Assembly: GCA_025463565.1 (NCBI GenBank)
Contig: JAODAT010000041.1
Span: 1 to 64,000, forward strand
Length of the DNA stretch: 64,000 nt
Reading direction: 5' to 3'
Source: Microbacteriaceae bacterium
Lineage (GTDB): Bacteria > Actinomycetota > Actinomycetes > Actinomycetales > Microbacteriaceae
The notes beneath the pieces were generated by a model. The model was not told the DNA's origin, did not search any database, and saw nothing but the letters and a program-made list of their open reading frames with translations. How positions within the stretch are numbered: the stretch's first letter is position 1; every line of letters begins with the position of its first letter. Below are positions 33,042-40,786 of the stretch, in pieces. The translations under genes were made by a program, and so were the position numbers.

Positions 33042-33108
33042 GCCGCATCCCTTCTTCCCGCAGTCGTAGTTATCGCAAGATTACTGGGAATTCGACGTGA
33101 GTGCATGC

Positions 33109-33136
33109 CCCATGAGGGGTGATCCCCATTGGGGGG
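33109..33136. promoter_or_regulatory. Tandem CCCC-GGGG dyads upstream of the DUF2510 gene
   Basis: CCCC-ATGA-GGGG followed 4 nt later by CCCC-ATT-GGGGGG. Similar to dyads at 25985, 29912, 53232 and 61402. Confidence 0.45.
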
Positions 33137-33174
33137 TGCCCGAGGGGGTAGACAGGCGGTGCGGAATGAGGACG

Positions 33175-33204
33175 AAAAAGGGGCCGGCGCGATGCGCCGA
33201 CCCC
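33175..33204 (-). terminator. Rho-independent terminator of hsp20
   Basis: On the minus strand, GGGG-T-CGGCGC, a 3-nt loop, then GCGCCG-G-CCCC (one mismatch) is followed by TTTTT. It lies 20 bp after the hsp20 stop and is the clearest intrinsic terminator in the window. Confidence 0.88.
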
Positions 33205-33223
33205 CTCGTGCTTCTGAGAATCG

Positions 33224-33583
33224 CTACGCTGCCGCAACCTCGATCTTGCGGGGCTTCGCCTTCTCGCTCACCGGCAGGCTCAGGCTGAGCACGCCGTTCG
33301 TGTAGCTGGCGGAGATGCCGTCACGGTCGATGGCCTGTCCGAGCGTGAAGCGGCGCTGGAATGCGCCGGACTGGCGACCGCGGGCAAGCCACTTGGCGTC
33401 ATCCGACGCGGAGACGGTGCGCTCGGCACGAATGGTGAGCGGCTGGCCATCGACATCGATGTCGACCGACTGGGGGTCGACGCCGGGAAGGTCGGCGGTC
33501 AGCAGGTAGGTGTCGCCCTCGCGGTACAGGTCGACGGGCATGGGACGGATGGAGGCCGTGCTGGCCGCGCTGTTGATTGTCAT
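33224..33583 (-). CDS. Hsp20/alpha-crystallin small heat-shock protein
   Basis: 119-aa ATP-independent holdase. The alpha-crystallin domain spans about residues 16-112: VDLYREGDTYLLTADLPGVD, then VDIDVDGQPLTIRAERT, and the late FQRRFTLG and GVLSLSLPV motifs. The N-terminal arm is very short and the C-terminal IxI/V-type tail is KIEV. AAGGAG lies 7 nt before the ATG. A HAIR and a perfect CIRCE element lie upstream, so it should be under both HspR and HrcA, and it has its own terminator (monocistronic). Confidence 0.95.
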   Translation of the reverse strand: MTINSAASTASIRPMPVDLYREGDTYLLTADLPGVDPQSVDIDVDGQPLTIRAERTVSASDDAKWLARGRQSGAFQRRFTLGQAIDRDGISASYTNGVLSLSLPVSEKAKPRKIEVAAA

Positions 33584-33600
33584 TGTGTGACTCCTTCAAA

Positions 33601-33621
33601 CTTGAGTCTGTCTGACTCAAC
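33601..33621. promoter_or_regulatory. HAIR element (HspR operator)
   Basis: CTTGAGT-N7-ACTCAAC matches the HAIR consensus CTTGAGT-N7-ACTCAAG with one mismatch. It lies 18-38 bp upstream of the hsp20 ATG, between the CIRCE element and the ribosome-binding site. Confidence 0.85.
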
Positions 33622-33631
33622 TAAGTTGAAT

Positions 33632-33658
33632 TTAGCACTCTCCCCGGTCGAGTGCTAA
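33632..33658. promoter_or_regulatory. CIRCE element (HrcA operator)
   Basis: TTAGCACTC-N9-GAGTGCTAA is a perfect match to CIRCE. It lies 49-75 bp upstream of hsp20, where the -35/-10 region is expected. Confidence 0.95.
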
Positions 33659-33726
33659 GTGTTCGCAGCGGGCGAACAGCACGGAGACACAGCGACAGCT
33701 CACAGCGAGGTCTCGGCGACAGTGAC

Positions 33727-33732
33727 TACTTT
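33727..33732 (+). promoter_or_regulatory. -10-like element TACTTT
   Basis: Ends 8 nt before the ATG at 33741; an in-frame GTG at 33735 is too close to be used if this is the promoter. Confidence 0.45.
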
Positions 33733-33740
33733 TAGTGCCC

Positions 33741-34775
33741 ATGGATTCTCGCCGCCTTCTCCGCCGCATCCCGGTCTGGGTATGGCGGGCTTTCATGGCG
33801 GCGATCGCCCGACACGAACTGGCCCGGTTCAACGCCGACCCGATCACCGGTGTCGACTACGTGACGGATATCGATTTCGTCGGCGACGGTATCCGGGGTC
33901 ACCTCCTCGACGTCATCAGCCCGCGTGGGAGCGGCCCTCGAGACAACAGCGGCCCTCGAAACAACACCGACCCGCTGCCGGTGTACGTGTACTTCCACGG
34001 TGGTGGCTGGACGTCCGGCGACAAGGGCCCGCTTACGAAGTACTGCGCGAGCCAGGCCGTCGCGGGCATGGTGGTCGTTAACGTCAACTACCGCACGGTG
34101 AAACTCCGCAGCACCATACGCTCGCGCATGTCGCACATCATGGACGACGCGGATGCCGCGCTCGCCTGGGTGCGTGACCACATCTCCGAATACGGCGGCG
34201 ACCCCACCCGCATCGTGCTCGGCGGGGACTCGGCCGGGGGACAGATCACCGCGCTCTATTCGTCCATGGTCAACACGCCCGAGCTCGCCCGGCACTACTC
34301 GATAACGCCCAGCCTGCCCGCCTCGAGCCTTCGGGGGCTGGTGCAGCACTGCAGCGTCTCCGACTTCTCCGTGGTTTTCGACCGTGGCTTCATTCTCGGA
34401 ATCGGGTTCGTGAGAATGCTGCTGCCACTGCGGGGCCGCGGCCGGTCGCTGCGTCGCGCCGCCCGGTTCCTGTCACCGATCGAGTGGATCGGCGCGGGCT
34501 ACCCGCCAGTACTCGTCACCACCTCCGAGCGCGACTTCCTCTACCAGGCGAACCTCAACTACGTTGCGCGGCTGCGCTCGGAAGGCATCGACGTGGAGAC
34601 GCTCATCTTCGCGCGGAGTAGGCGCAATGCCGAGCACACCTGGCAGCAGAATGCGCGCCTTCCCGAGTCGCAGGAGGTGTACGCACTGCTGCAGGGGTTC
34701 GTGAAGCGAGTGAGCGCTCCGACGGTCACGCGCCAGCTCGCCGGCGTGGACGGTGGGTGGGGCGCTATTCGCTAG
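33741..34775 (+). CDS. Alpha/beta-hydrolase, hormone-sensitive-lipase type
   Basis: 344 aa. HSL-family esterase: oxyanion HGGGWTSGD, nucleophile elbow GGDSAGGQ, acid Asp in TTSERDFLYQ and His in AEHTW. The N-terminus has a basic, Trp-containing helix (RRLLRRIPVWVWRAFM) that could touch the membrane. The substrate is an unknown ester. It is followed 9 bp later by another alpha/beta hydrolase, whose -10-like element overlaps this gene's stop codon. Confidence 0.88.
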   Translation: MDSRRLLRRIPVWVWRAFMAAIARHELARFNADPITGVDYVTDIDFVGDGIRGHLLDVISPRGSGPRDNSGPRNNTDPLPVYVYFHGGGWTSGDKGPLTKYCASQAVAGMVVVNVNYRTVKLRSTIRSRMSHIMDDADAALAWVRDHISEYGGDPTRIVLGGDSAGGQITALYSSMVNTPELARHYSITPSLPASSLRGLVQHCSVSDFSVVFDRGFILGIGFVRMLLPLRGRGRSLRRAARFLSPIEWIGAGYPPVLVTTSERDFLYQANLNYVARLRSEGIDVETLIFARSRRNAEHTWQQNARLPESQEVYALLQGFVKRVSAPTVTRQLAGVDGGWGAIR

Positions 34776-34778
34776 ATT
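34773..34778 (+). promoter_or_regulatory. -10-like element TAGATT overlapping a stop codon
   Basis: TAGATT begins with the TAG stop of the preceding gene and ends 6 nt before the GTG at 34785; GGAG in the gap could instead act as a Shine-Dalgarno. Confidence 0.4.
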
Positions 34779-34784
34779 GGAGAG

Positions 34785-35669
34785 GTGGACAGGGAGCAGG
34801 CCGAGCGTCTCGACGAGCAGCTCCCCGACCGCGACTGGACGGTTCTCTCGCCCGGCACTGTCGCATCCATTTTCGACGCTCCGAGCGGTCCACTCGCGGT
34901 GGTCTCCCTGGGGGATCCCTCGAATCCCCGCATCCTGCTCGCGCCAGGTGTCACCGGGTCGAAAGAGGACTTCACACTGATGATGCCGGGCCTCGCCGGG
35001 GCCGGCTTCTACGTTCAGAGCTACGATCTCGCCGGACAGTACGAGTCGTATCGTGCCGGCCCTGAGCACCGTGACCCGCCGCGCAAACGCTACGACTACG
35101 ACCTCTTCATCGATGACATGGTCGCGCTGCTCGACGCCGGCGGTGGCCCGTCGCACGTGCTCGGCTACTCGTTCGCCGGCAACGTTGCCCAGGCCACCTT
35201 CCTGCGTCGGCCCGACCTGTTCGCCAGCCTCACCCTGCTGAGCGCGCCGCCCCAGCCGGGCCAGGGATTTCGCGGCGTGAAGCGCATTGGGCCCCTCACC
35301 GGCCTCGCGAACGGGCGCATCGGCGCGTTCCTGATGATCCTCGGTCTCTATCGCAACTTCACGCACGTGCCGCCCGGAAGGCAGGCGTTCGTCGAGCATC
35401 GATTTTCGCTGACACGCCGGCCCGCGGTGAGGGACATCATCGATCTGATGAAGCGCGCGCCGGATGCCCGCGCCGCCCTGCTGGCATCGTCGATACCCAA
35501 GCTGGTGGCGGTGGGGGAGCACGACCTCTGGCCACTTAAACTCCATGCACGGCTGGCGGAGGAGATCGGGGCGCGCATCTCGGTCTACCGCACCGGCCAC
35601 AGCCCGTGCGAGACCACGCCGAACCAGCTCACCTTCGACATGCTCGAGTTGTTCGAGCGCGCCGACTGA
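34785..35669 (+). CDS. Alpha/beta-fold hydrolase
   Basis: 294 aa. Abhydrolase_1-type: oxyanion region LLAPGVTGSKEDF, nucleophile elbow VLGYSFAGNVAQ, acid Asp in VAVGEHDLWPLKLH and His in YRTGHSPCETTP. No signal peptide. The substrate is unknown. Its stop lies in the first, degenerate unit of a 16-bp tandem repeat that separates it from the convergent glycosyltransferase. Confidence 0.88.
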   Translation: MDREQAERLDEQLPDRDWTVLSPGTVASIFDAPSGPLAVVSLGDPSNPRILLAPGVTGSKEDFTLMMPGLAGAGFYVQSYDLAGQYESYRAGPEHRDPPRKRYDYDLFIDDMVALLDAGGGPSHVLGYSFAGNVAQATFLRRPDLFASLTLLSAPPQPGQGFRGVKRIGPLTGLANGRIGAFLMILGLYRNFTHVPPGRQAFVEHRFSLTRRPAVRDIIDLMKRAPDARAALLASSIPKLVAVGEHDLWPLKLHARLAEEIGARISVYRTGHSPCETTPNQLTFDMLELFERAD

Positions 35670-35746
35670 GTTGCTAGGCCACTGAGTTACTACGCCACTG
35701 AGTTACTACGCCACTGAGCTACTACGCCACTGAGCTACTACGCCAC
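35661..35746. repeat. 16-bp tandem repeat between convergent genes
   Basis: Four full units of GCCACTGAG(T/C)TACTAC at 35678-35693, 35694-35709, 35710-35725 and 35726-35741 (two sequence variants, two copies each), with a degenerate unit before (35661-35677) and a partial one after. Both neighbouring stop codons lie inside the array. A VNTR-like locus. Confidence 0.9.
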
Positions 35747-36520
35747 GAGCCCGTCGGGTTCTGCCGCGTCGCGAGCGATTGCGTCCTGTTCGTCGAGCCA
35801 GCGCCGGCGGGCGCGACGTCGGCTGAACGGCCCCTGTTCGGCGAAGTCGAGCGACAGGGTCGTGTACACCCAGGCCAGGCGGCGCCCCAGCGTTGCGGGG
35901 GATCGGAACGGCCGCGCCGAGATCCGCACCCTCAGCTGCCGGTCGTAGACGATGTCCATGTCCGGCTCGAAGTGGTAGCTGAGATCGAGGTCGTCGTGGA
36001 TGTTCGTGACCGTGCGGTTGACGGTGCCGCGAAGCTGCTCCCAGATCTGGGTCGGCATCGCGAAGTTCGAGCCGAACACCGGAGGATGCCCGAGCAGGAT
36101 GTTGATCGACCAGTACATGCCGCCGATGTAGAGGGTCTTGCCGAGCCAACGCACCACGGCATTGCTGCCGTAGAAGTCGGCGGCGCCGGTGATGGCTGTC
36201 AGCGGGCGAACCTGGGACATGCCGTACTCGATCTGCGCCACCCAGTCTGGCGCGGGGATGGAGTCCGCATCGAGGCGAGCGATCACGTCACCCGTCGCAG
36301 CGTCGTAGCCGGCGCTGGTGGCGGGATAGATGCCGCGGATCGGCTGCGTGATCACGCGTGCGCCGGCCGCCCTGGCTACCTCGGCGGTGTCGTCAGTGCT
36401 GCCGTTGTCCACGACGACGATCTCGTCGGGAAGGCGTGTCTGGGCCGCGAGAGCATCGAGGCAGACCTTCAACATGCTCGCGTCATTGAGGGACGGTATG
36501 ACGACAGAGATGGTGGTCAT
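35738..36520 (-). CDS. Family 2 glycosyltransferase
   Basis: 260 aa from the ATG at 36520. GT-A fold: ISVVIPSLND, VVDNGSTDDT (nucleotide-binding), RLDADSIPAPDW (DxD-type metal site), then a middle hydrophobic stretch (LGKTLYIGGMYWSINILLG) and HDDLDLSYHF, the acceptor-region ED-like motif. No full TM domain, so it acts at the cytoplasmic membrane face. Acceptor unknown. TAGACT lies 9 nt upstream of the start. The stop codon falls in the tandem repeat. Confidence 0.88.
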   Translation of the reverse strand: MTTISVVIPSLNDASMLKVCLDALAAQTRLPDEIVVVDNGSTDDTAEVARAAGARVITQPIRGIYPATSAGYDAATGDVIARLDADSIPAPDWVAQIEYGMSQVRPLTAITGAADFYGSNAVVRWLGKTLYIGGMYWSINILLGHPPVFGSNFAMPTQIWEQLRGTVNRTVTNIHDDLDLSYHFEPDMDIVYDRQLRVRISARPFRSPATLGRRLAWVYTTLSLDFAEQGPFSRRRARRRWLDEQDAIARDAAEPDGLVA

Positions 36521-36634
36521 CGTGTGCAAAGTCTAGCTCTGTGCACAGCCTCCAGTGCTCCGCATGGCGTCGTAATCTAAGCTGGACGCCGTTCACGCCA
36601 CAAGCGACTGACAGGCAATGGAGCCACAAGACCC

Positions 36635-38212
36635 ATGAGCACAACACCTTCCACAAATGACATCACCGACGGTCCCATGACGGAGCGCGCGGTGGATGAT
36701 GCGGCACCCACGACCCCGATCACGATCGTGAATCAGGCCCCCACCCGTACAGAGACCGATTCTCTCGGGTCGATGGAGATTCCGGCGGACGCCTACTGGG
36801 GCATCCACACCGCGCGCGCACTCGAGAATTTTCCGATCTCGCGGCGACCGATCGCCGTCTACCGCGACCTCATCCAGGCCCTGGCACGCGTGAAGCAGGC
36901 GGCCGCACGGGCGAACGTCGAGCTCGGAGACCTTGAACCGGCGAAGGCCGACGTGATCGATCGGGTCTGCGAGGAGATCGTCGGCGGGGCGCTGCATGAC
37001 CAGTTCGTCGTCGGGGTCATCCAGGGCGGCGCGGGAACGTCGACCAACATGAACACCAATGAGGTGATCGCGAACCGCTGCCTCGAGCTGATGGGACACC
37101 GCTTCGGCGAGTACGAGTTTTTGCACCCCATCGACGACGTCAACCGCAGCCAGTCGACCAACGACGTCTACCCGACGGCCATCAAGTTGGCCATGGTGTT
37201 CGCGACCAACCGTCTGCTCGACGAGCACAGCAAGCTCACCGAGTCGTTCGCGACGAAAGGCAAAGAGTTCGCGGGCATCCTCAAGATCGGCCGCACGCAG
37301 CTGCAGGACGCCGTGCCGATGACGCTCGGCCAGGAGTTCACCGGATTCGCCCATACCCTCGCCGAAGACTTCGACCGGCTCGCGGAGGTGGTGCCGTGGC
37401 TCAACGAGATCAACATGGGCGCGACCGCGATCGGCACCGGTATCACCGCCGACCCGCGCTACGCCGAGGCGGTTCGGCGCCACCTGGTGGAGATCACCGG
37501 CATCGCCATGGAGACGGCGCCCGACCTCATCGAGGCGACCTCGGATGCCGGCATCTTCATGACCCTGAGCGGCACCCTGAAGCGGGCGGCCGTCAAGCTC
37601 TCCAAGATCTGCAACGACCTGCGGCTGCTCTCCAGCGGTCCGCAGGCGGGCCTCGGCGAGATCAATCTGCCCCCGCGCCAGGCCGGGTCATCGATCATGC
37701 CGGGCAAAGTGAATCCGGTGATCCCCGAGGTCGTCAACCAGGTCGCCTTCAGCGTGATCGGTGCCGATGCCACCGTCACCGCCGCGGCGGAGGCGGGCCA
37801 GCTGCAGCTGAACGCATTCGAGCCGGTGATTGCGCACAGCATCCTGCAGTCGCTGACCTGGATGACGAACGCCTGCCGCACGCTGCGCATCAACTGCGTG
37901 GACGGCATCACGGCGAACATCTCGCGGCTGGCCGCACAGGTGGAATCGTCGGTCGGGGTCGTCACCGCGCTCACCCCGTACATCGGGTACTCGGCATCAG
38001 CGGCTCTCGCACACACGGCGCTGACCACGAACTCATCGATCGCCGAGCTCGTCGTGAGCGCGGGGCTGATGACCGCTGAGCAGGTCGCCCACGTGCTGTC
38101 GCCGGAGCGGCTCAGCGGTCTCGTGCCGATGACGGGCGTGATCGGGATTATCCCCGACACGCTGATAGCCGAAACCGACAAAGACTTGATAGCCGAAACC
38201 GACAAAGGCTAG
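36635..38212 (+). CDS. aspA: Aspartate ammonia-lyase
   Basis: Converts aspartate to fumarate and ammonia. 525 aa. The fumarase/aspartase superfamily signature GSSIMPGKVNPVIPE is present, and TETDSLGSMEIPADAYWGIH and NEINMGATAIGTG fit aspartase better than fumarase. The first 40 residues are an extra disordered extension; an internal ATG at 36677 could be the start. The C-terminus ends in two copies of LIAETDK made by a 24-bp duplication. The stop is 2 bp from the stop of the convergent gene. Confidence 0.88.
   Translation: MSTTPSTNDITDGPMTERAVDDAAPTTPITIVNQAPTRTETDSLGSMEIPADAYWGIHTARALENFPISRRPIAVYRDLIQALARVKQAAARANVELGDLEPAKADVIDRVCEEIVGGALHDQFVVGVIQGGAGTSTNMNTNEVIANRCLELMGHRFGEYEFLHPIDDVNRSQSTNDVYPTAIKLAMVFATNRLLDEHSKLTESFATKGKEFAGILKIGRTQLQDAVPMTLGQEFTGFAHTLAEDFDRLAEVVPWLNEINMGATAIGTGITADPRYAEAVRRHLVEITGIAMETAPDLIEATSDAGIFMTLSGTLKRAAVKLSKICNDLRLLSSGPQAGLGEINLPPRQAGSSIMPGKVNPVIPEVVNQVAFSVIGADATVTAAAEAGQLQLNAFEPVIAHSILQSLTWMTNACRTLRINCVDGITANISRLAAQVESSVGVVTALTPYIGYSASAALAHTALTTNSSIAELVVSAGLMTAEQVAHVLSPERLSGLVPMTGVIGIIPDTLIAETDKDLIAETDKG
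38163..38207. repeat. 24-bp tandem duplication at the aspA 3' end
   Basis: Twenty-one of 24 bases are identical between 38163-38183 and 38187-38207. In frame it adds one LIAETDK(D) unit. Confidence 0.9.
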
Positions 38213-38214
38213 CG

Positions 38215-39750
38215 TCAGCGCGCCCTCCACAGGTGCATTCCGGCGTAACTGCGCCACGGCGCCCAGCGCTGGCCGTGCTCGGCGAGGCCCCTGGCGGTCG
38301 AGGGCAGGCCGAGCTTCGTGGCGCTGGCGAGCATCACCAGGTCGGTGGTGAGCAGCACATCGGGCGAGCCGAGCACACGCATCGCGAGATAGCCCGCGGT
38401 CCATGGGCCGACGCCCGGAAGCGCGATAAGCCTTTCCGTCAGCTCACCGGCGGTCAGCCCGACATCGATCACGAGGTCGCCGCTCGCTATCGCCTCCGCG
38501 GCCGCCACGATGCTGGCGACGCGTGTCGCCGGACCGCGAAGCACCTCGCGCCCGCGTTCGGCGAGCTGCAGCGCGGTGGGAAAGAGACCGGGCCCATCAC
38601 CCAACGGTCCGGTGCCGAGCTCGGCGGCCATCCTTCCGATCACCGTGCGCGCGGCGGACACCGAGATCTGCTGGCCGATCATGGTGCGGAAGAGTGCCTC
38701 CGCCGGATCCAGCGAGCCGGGCAGCCGGATGCCGGGGGTCGCCCGCACAAGCGGTGCAAGGGTCGGATCGGCCGAGAGCGCCTCATCGATGGCGAGCGAG
38801 TCAGCGTCGAGGTCGAGAAACCGGCGCACACGCGAGACGAGGGTCGACAGGTCGGCCAGTGTTCCGAGCTGCGCCGTGCACTGCACCGCCTCCGTGCCGT
38901 CCAGCACTAGTTCCAGCTGCGCGATCCCGCTCGGCAGCCGAATCGCCCGACGAAAGCTCTGCCCGTCGCCCGTCTCGATGCCGGCGATCGCGTGGTCGGC
39001 GAAAAATCGCATCAGGCCGGCGCCGTCGAACGGGGCGCGCGCGGGCAGGCGCAGCTTCACGGTGGTGGCCCCGGTCGGTAATTCCCCGGTCGCGGGACTC
39101 ACGGTCGCACGGCTTGTCGAAGCGCCGCCGTCATCGGCGGGCCCAGGGACCGAATTCATCCGCTTCGCCCGCAGGGCGCTCGGGGTGGTCTCGTACACGG
39201 CCTGGATCGTCTCATTGAACTGCCGGATGCTCGAGAAACCGGCCGCGAACGCGACGTCCGCGACGGGGAGGTCGGTCGCGACGAGCAGGGTGCGGGCCGT
39301 CTGGGCGCGGTGCGCCCGGGCGAGAGCGAGCGGGCTCGCACCGAGTTCGTTCACCAGCACGCGGCCGAGATGACGTGGCGTATAGCCCAGTTGCCGGGCA
39401 AGCCCGGGAACGCCGGCCCGTTCGACCGTGCCGTCGGCGATCAGCCGCATCGCGCGTGACGCCAGGTCGTCGTGGATGTTCCAGTCGGGCGAGCCGGGAA
39501 CCGCGTCGGGCTGGCAGCGCTTGCACGCCCGGAGTCCGGCCTCGTGCGCGGCGGCAGCGGTGCGGTAGAAGGTGACGTTGGCTGCCTTCGGTGTCATGGC
39601 TGGGCAGCTGGGGCGACAGTAGATGCCGGTGGAGTGCACGCCGGTGATGAACTGTCCGTCGAACCGGGAGTCACGGGACGACATGGCACGATAGCGCTCC
39701 TCGAAGAGCTCGTGCCCGGCCCGGATCGACGGCGGCGGCGTAGTGGTCAT
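38215..39750 (-). CDS. AdaA-AlkA fusion: methylphosphotriester sensor and 3-methyladenine glycosylase
   Basis: 511 aa. Ada N-domain with zinc and acceptor Cys45, 49, 76 and 79 (GIYCRPSCPAMTPKAANVTF; CKRCQPD), an AraC HTH (about residues 100-190, DVAFAAGFSSIRQFNETI), a linker, the AlkA N-domain and an HhH-GPD glycosylase with LPGVGPWTAGYLAMR and catalytic Asp in TTDLVML. The protein senses alkylation and repairs alkylated bases, probably activating its own gene. The fusion is known in other actinobacteria. CAGGGT lies 6 nt before the ATG. A much longer open frame upstream is ignored because it crosses the divergent kinase. Confidence 0.93.
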   Translation of the reverse strand: MTTTPPPSIRAGHELFEERYRAMSSRDSRFDGQFITGVHSTGIYCRPSCPAMTPKAANVTFYRTAAAAHEAGLRACKRCQPDAVPGSPDWNIHDDLASRAMRLIADGTVERAGVPGLARQLGYTPRHLGRVLVNELGASPLALARAHRAQTARTLLVATDLPVADVAFAAGFSSIRQFNETIQAVYETTPSALRAKRMNSVPGPADDGGASTSRATVSPATGELPTGATTVKLRLPARAPFDGAGLMRFFADHAIAGIETGDGQSFRRAIRLPSGIAQLELVLDGTEAVQCTAQLGTLADLSTLVSRVRRFLDLDADSLAIDEALSADPTLAPLVRATPGIRLPGSLDPAEALFRTMIGQQISVSAARTVIGRMAAELGTGPLGDGPGLFPTALQLAERGREVLRGPATRVASIVAAAEAIASGDLVIDVGLTAGELTERLIALPGVGPWTAGYLAMRVLGSPDVLLTTDLVMLASATKLGLPSTARGLAEHGQRWAPWRSYAGMHLWRAR

Positions 39751-39813
39751 CTCCCAACCCTGACACTCGCCGCCGACATCCTCTAGCGGATTTCGGACAT
39801 GGAGCGCGGCGGG

Positions 39814-39819
39814 TACGCT
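39814..39819 (+). promoter_or_regulatory. -10-like element TACGCT, leaderless start
   Basis: Ends exactly 6 nt before the ATG at 39826. Confidence 0.55.
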
Positions 39820-39825
39820 CGGCAC

Positions 39826-40761
39826 ATGCACTCTGCCAATCCACACAGTGGAGTCACGATCGTCGGCAGCGCCAACATGGACATCGTGTTCGAGGTCGAG
39901 CGCATCCCGGGTCCGGGGGAGACGCTGCTCGCCGACAGGGCGGCCAGATACCCGGGTGGCAAGGGTCTCAACCAGGCGGTGGCAGCAGCGAGGTCCGGCG
40001 CGGCTACCGCTTTCGTGGGCGCGGTCGGATCCGACGACAACGGAGGGTCGCTCACGGCCGCGATGACCGGCGCCGGAATCTCCACCGAATGGCTGCGAAC
40101 GGTCGAGGGCGAGAGCGGCCAGGCCTTCATCGTCGTCGACCGCGCCGCCGAGAACACGATCATCGTCGCCTCCGGCGCGAACGCCACGGTGAGTGAACTC
40201 ACCGGCGAGGACCGGGCTCAGCTCGAGCGCTCTGCCGCGGTGCTCATGCAGCTCGAACTGCCGATGTCCGTCGTCGAGGAGGCCGCCCGAGTCGCCCATT
40301 ACGCGGGCGCGACCGTCATGCTGAACGCGGCTCCGGCCGAGCGCTTGCCCGAGAGCCTGCTCGCGAACCTCGACCTGCTCATCGTGAACGAGCACGAGGC
40401 ACTCATCGTGAGCGGCGTGGCCGGTGTGGGCGAGCGGGGCGGCCTGGCCAAGGCATCCGCCAGGCTTGCTGCCCTCGTGCCACGGCTCGTGGTGACGCTG
40501 GGGTCGGAGGGCTCTGTGCTCTACGAGAACGGCGCGGAGCTGGCGCGAGTGCCGGCGCGAAAGGTCGACGCGGTCGACACGACGGGTGCCGGCGACACGT
40601 TCTGCGGTGCCCTCGCCGCCGCGCTCGCCGAGGGCCGGGATTTCACCGCAGCGGCATCCTTCGCCACGGCCGCCGCGGCGCTCTCGGTGCAGAGGGTCGG
40701 GGCAGTTCCGTCGATCCCCACTCGCCGCGAGATCGACAGCTTCCAGGCTGCACCCGTCTAG
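39826..40761 (+). CDS. rbsK: Ribokinase-like PfkB sugar kinase
   Basis: 311 aa. PfkB fold: VGSANMDIVFEVERIPGPGE (signature 1), GGKGLNQAVAAARSG (sugar binding) and DTTGAGDTFCGALAAAL (anion hole and catalytic Asp). Closest in motif to ribokinase, but no ribose transporter is adjacent, so the sugar could differ. The start is fixed by TACGCT 6 nt upstream; an ATG nine codons earlier is possible. It is divergent from the AdaA-AlkA gene. Confidence 0.85.
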   Translation: MHSANPHSGVTIVGSANMDIVFEVERIPGPGETLLADRAARYPGGKGLNQAVAAARSGAATAFVGAVGSDDNGGSLTAAMTGAGISTEWLRTVEGESGQAFIVVDRAAENTIIVASGANATVSELTGEDRAQLERSAAVLMQLELPMSVVEEAARVAHYAGATVMLNAAPAERLPESLLANLDLLIVNEHEALIVSGVAGVGERGGLAKASARLAALVPRLVVTLGSEGSVLYENGAELARVPARKVDAVDTTGAGDTFCGALAAALAEGRDFTAAASFATAAAALSVQRVGAVPSIPTRREIDSFQAAPV

Positions 40762-40786
40762 TTGGCACTAGTGGGCCTGTGCTGCT

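Noticed and set aside
35678-35745. Minus-strand TAGCTCAGTGG in the tandem array, like a tRNA D-arm
   Set aside because: The matching GAGC side of the D-stem is absent, and the unit repeats head to tail. Not a tRNA gene.
35661-35746. CRISPR array
   Set aside because: Units are directly adjacent with no spacers, and no cas genes are present.
38215-40395. 726-aa reading of the AdaA-AlkA frame
   Set aside because: The extra N-terminal 215 residues are antisense to the ribokinase gene and lack any domain; the Ada domain starts right after the ATG at 39750.
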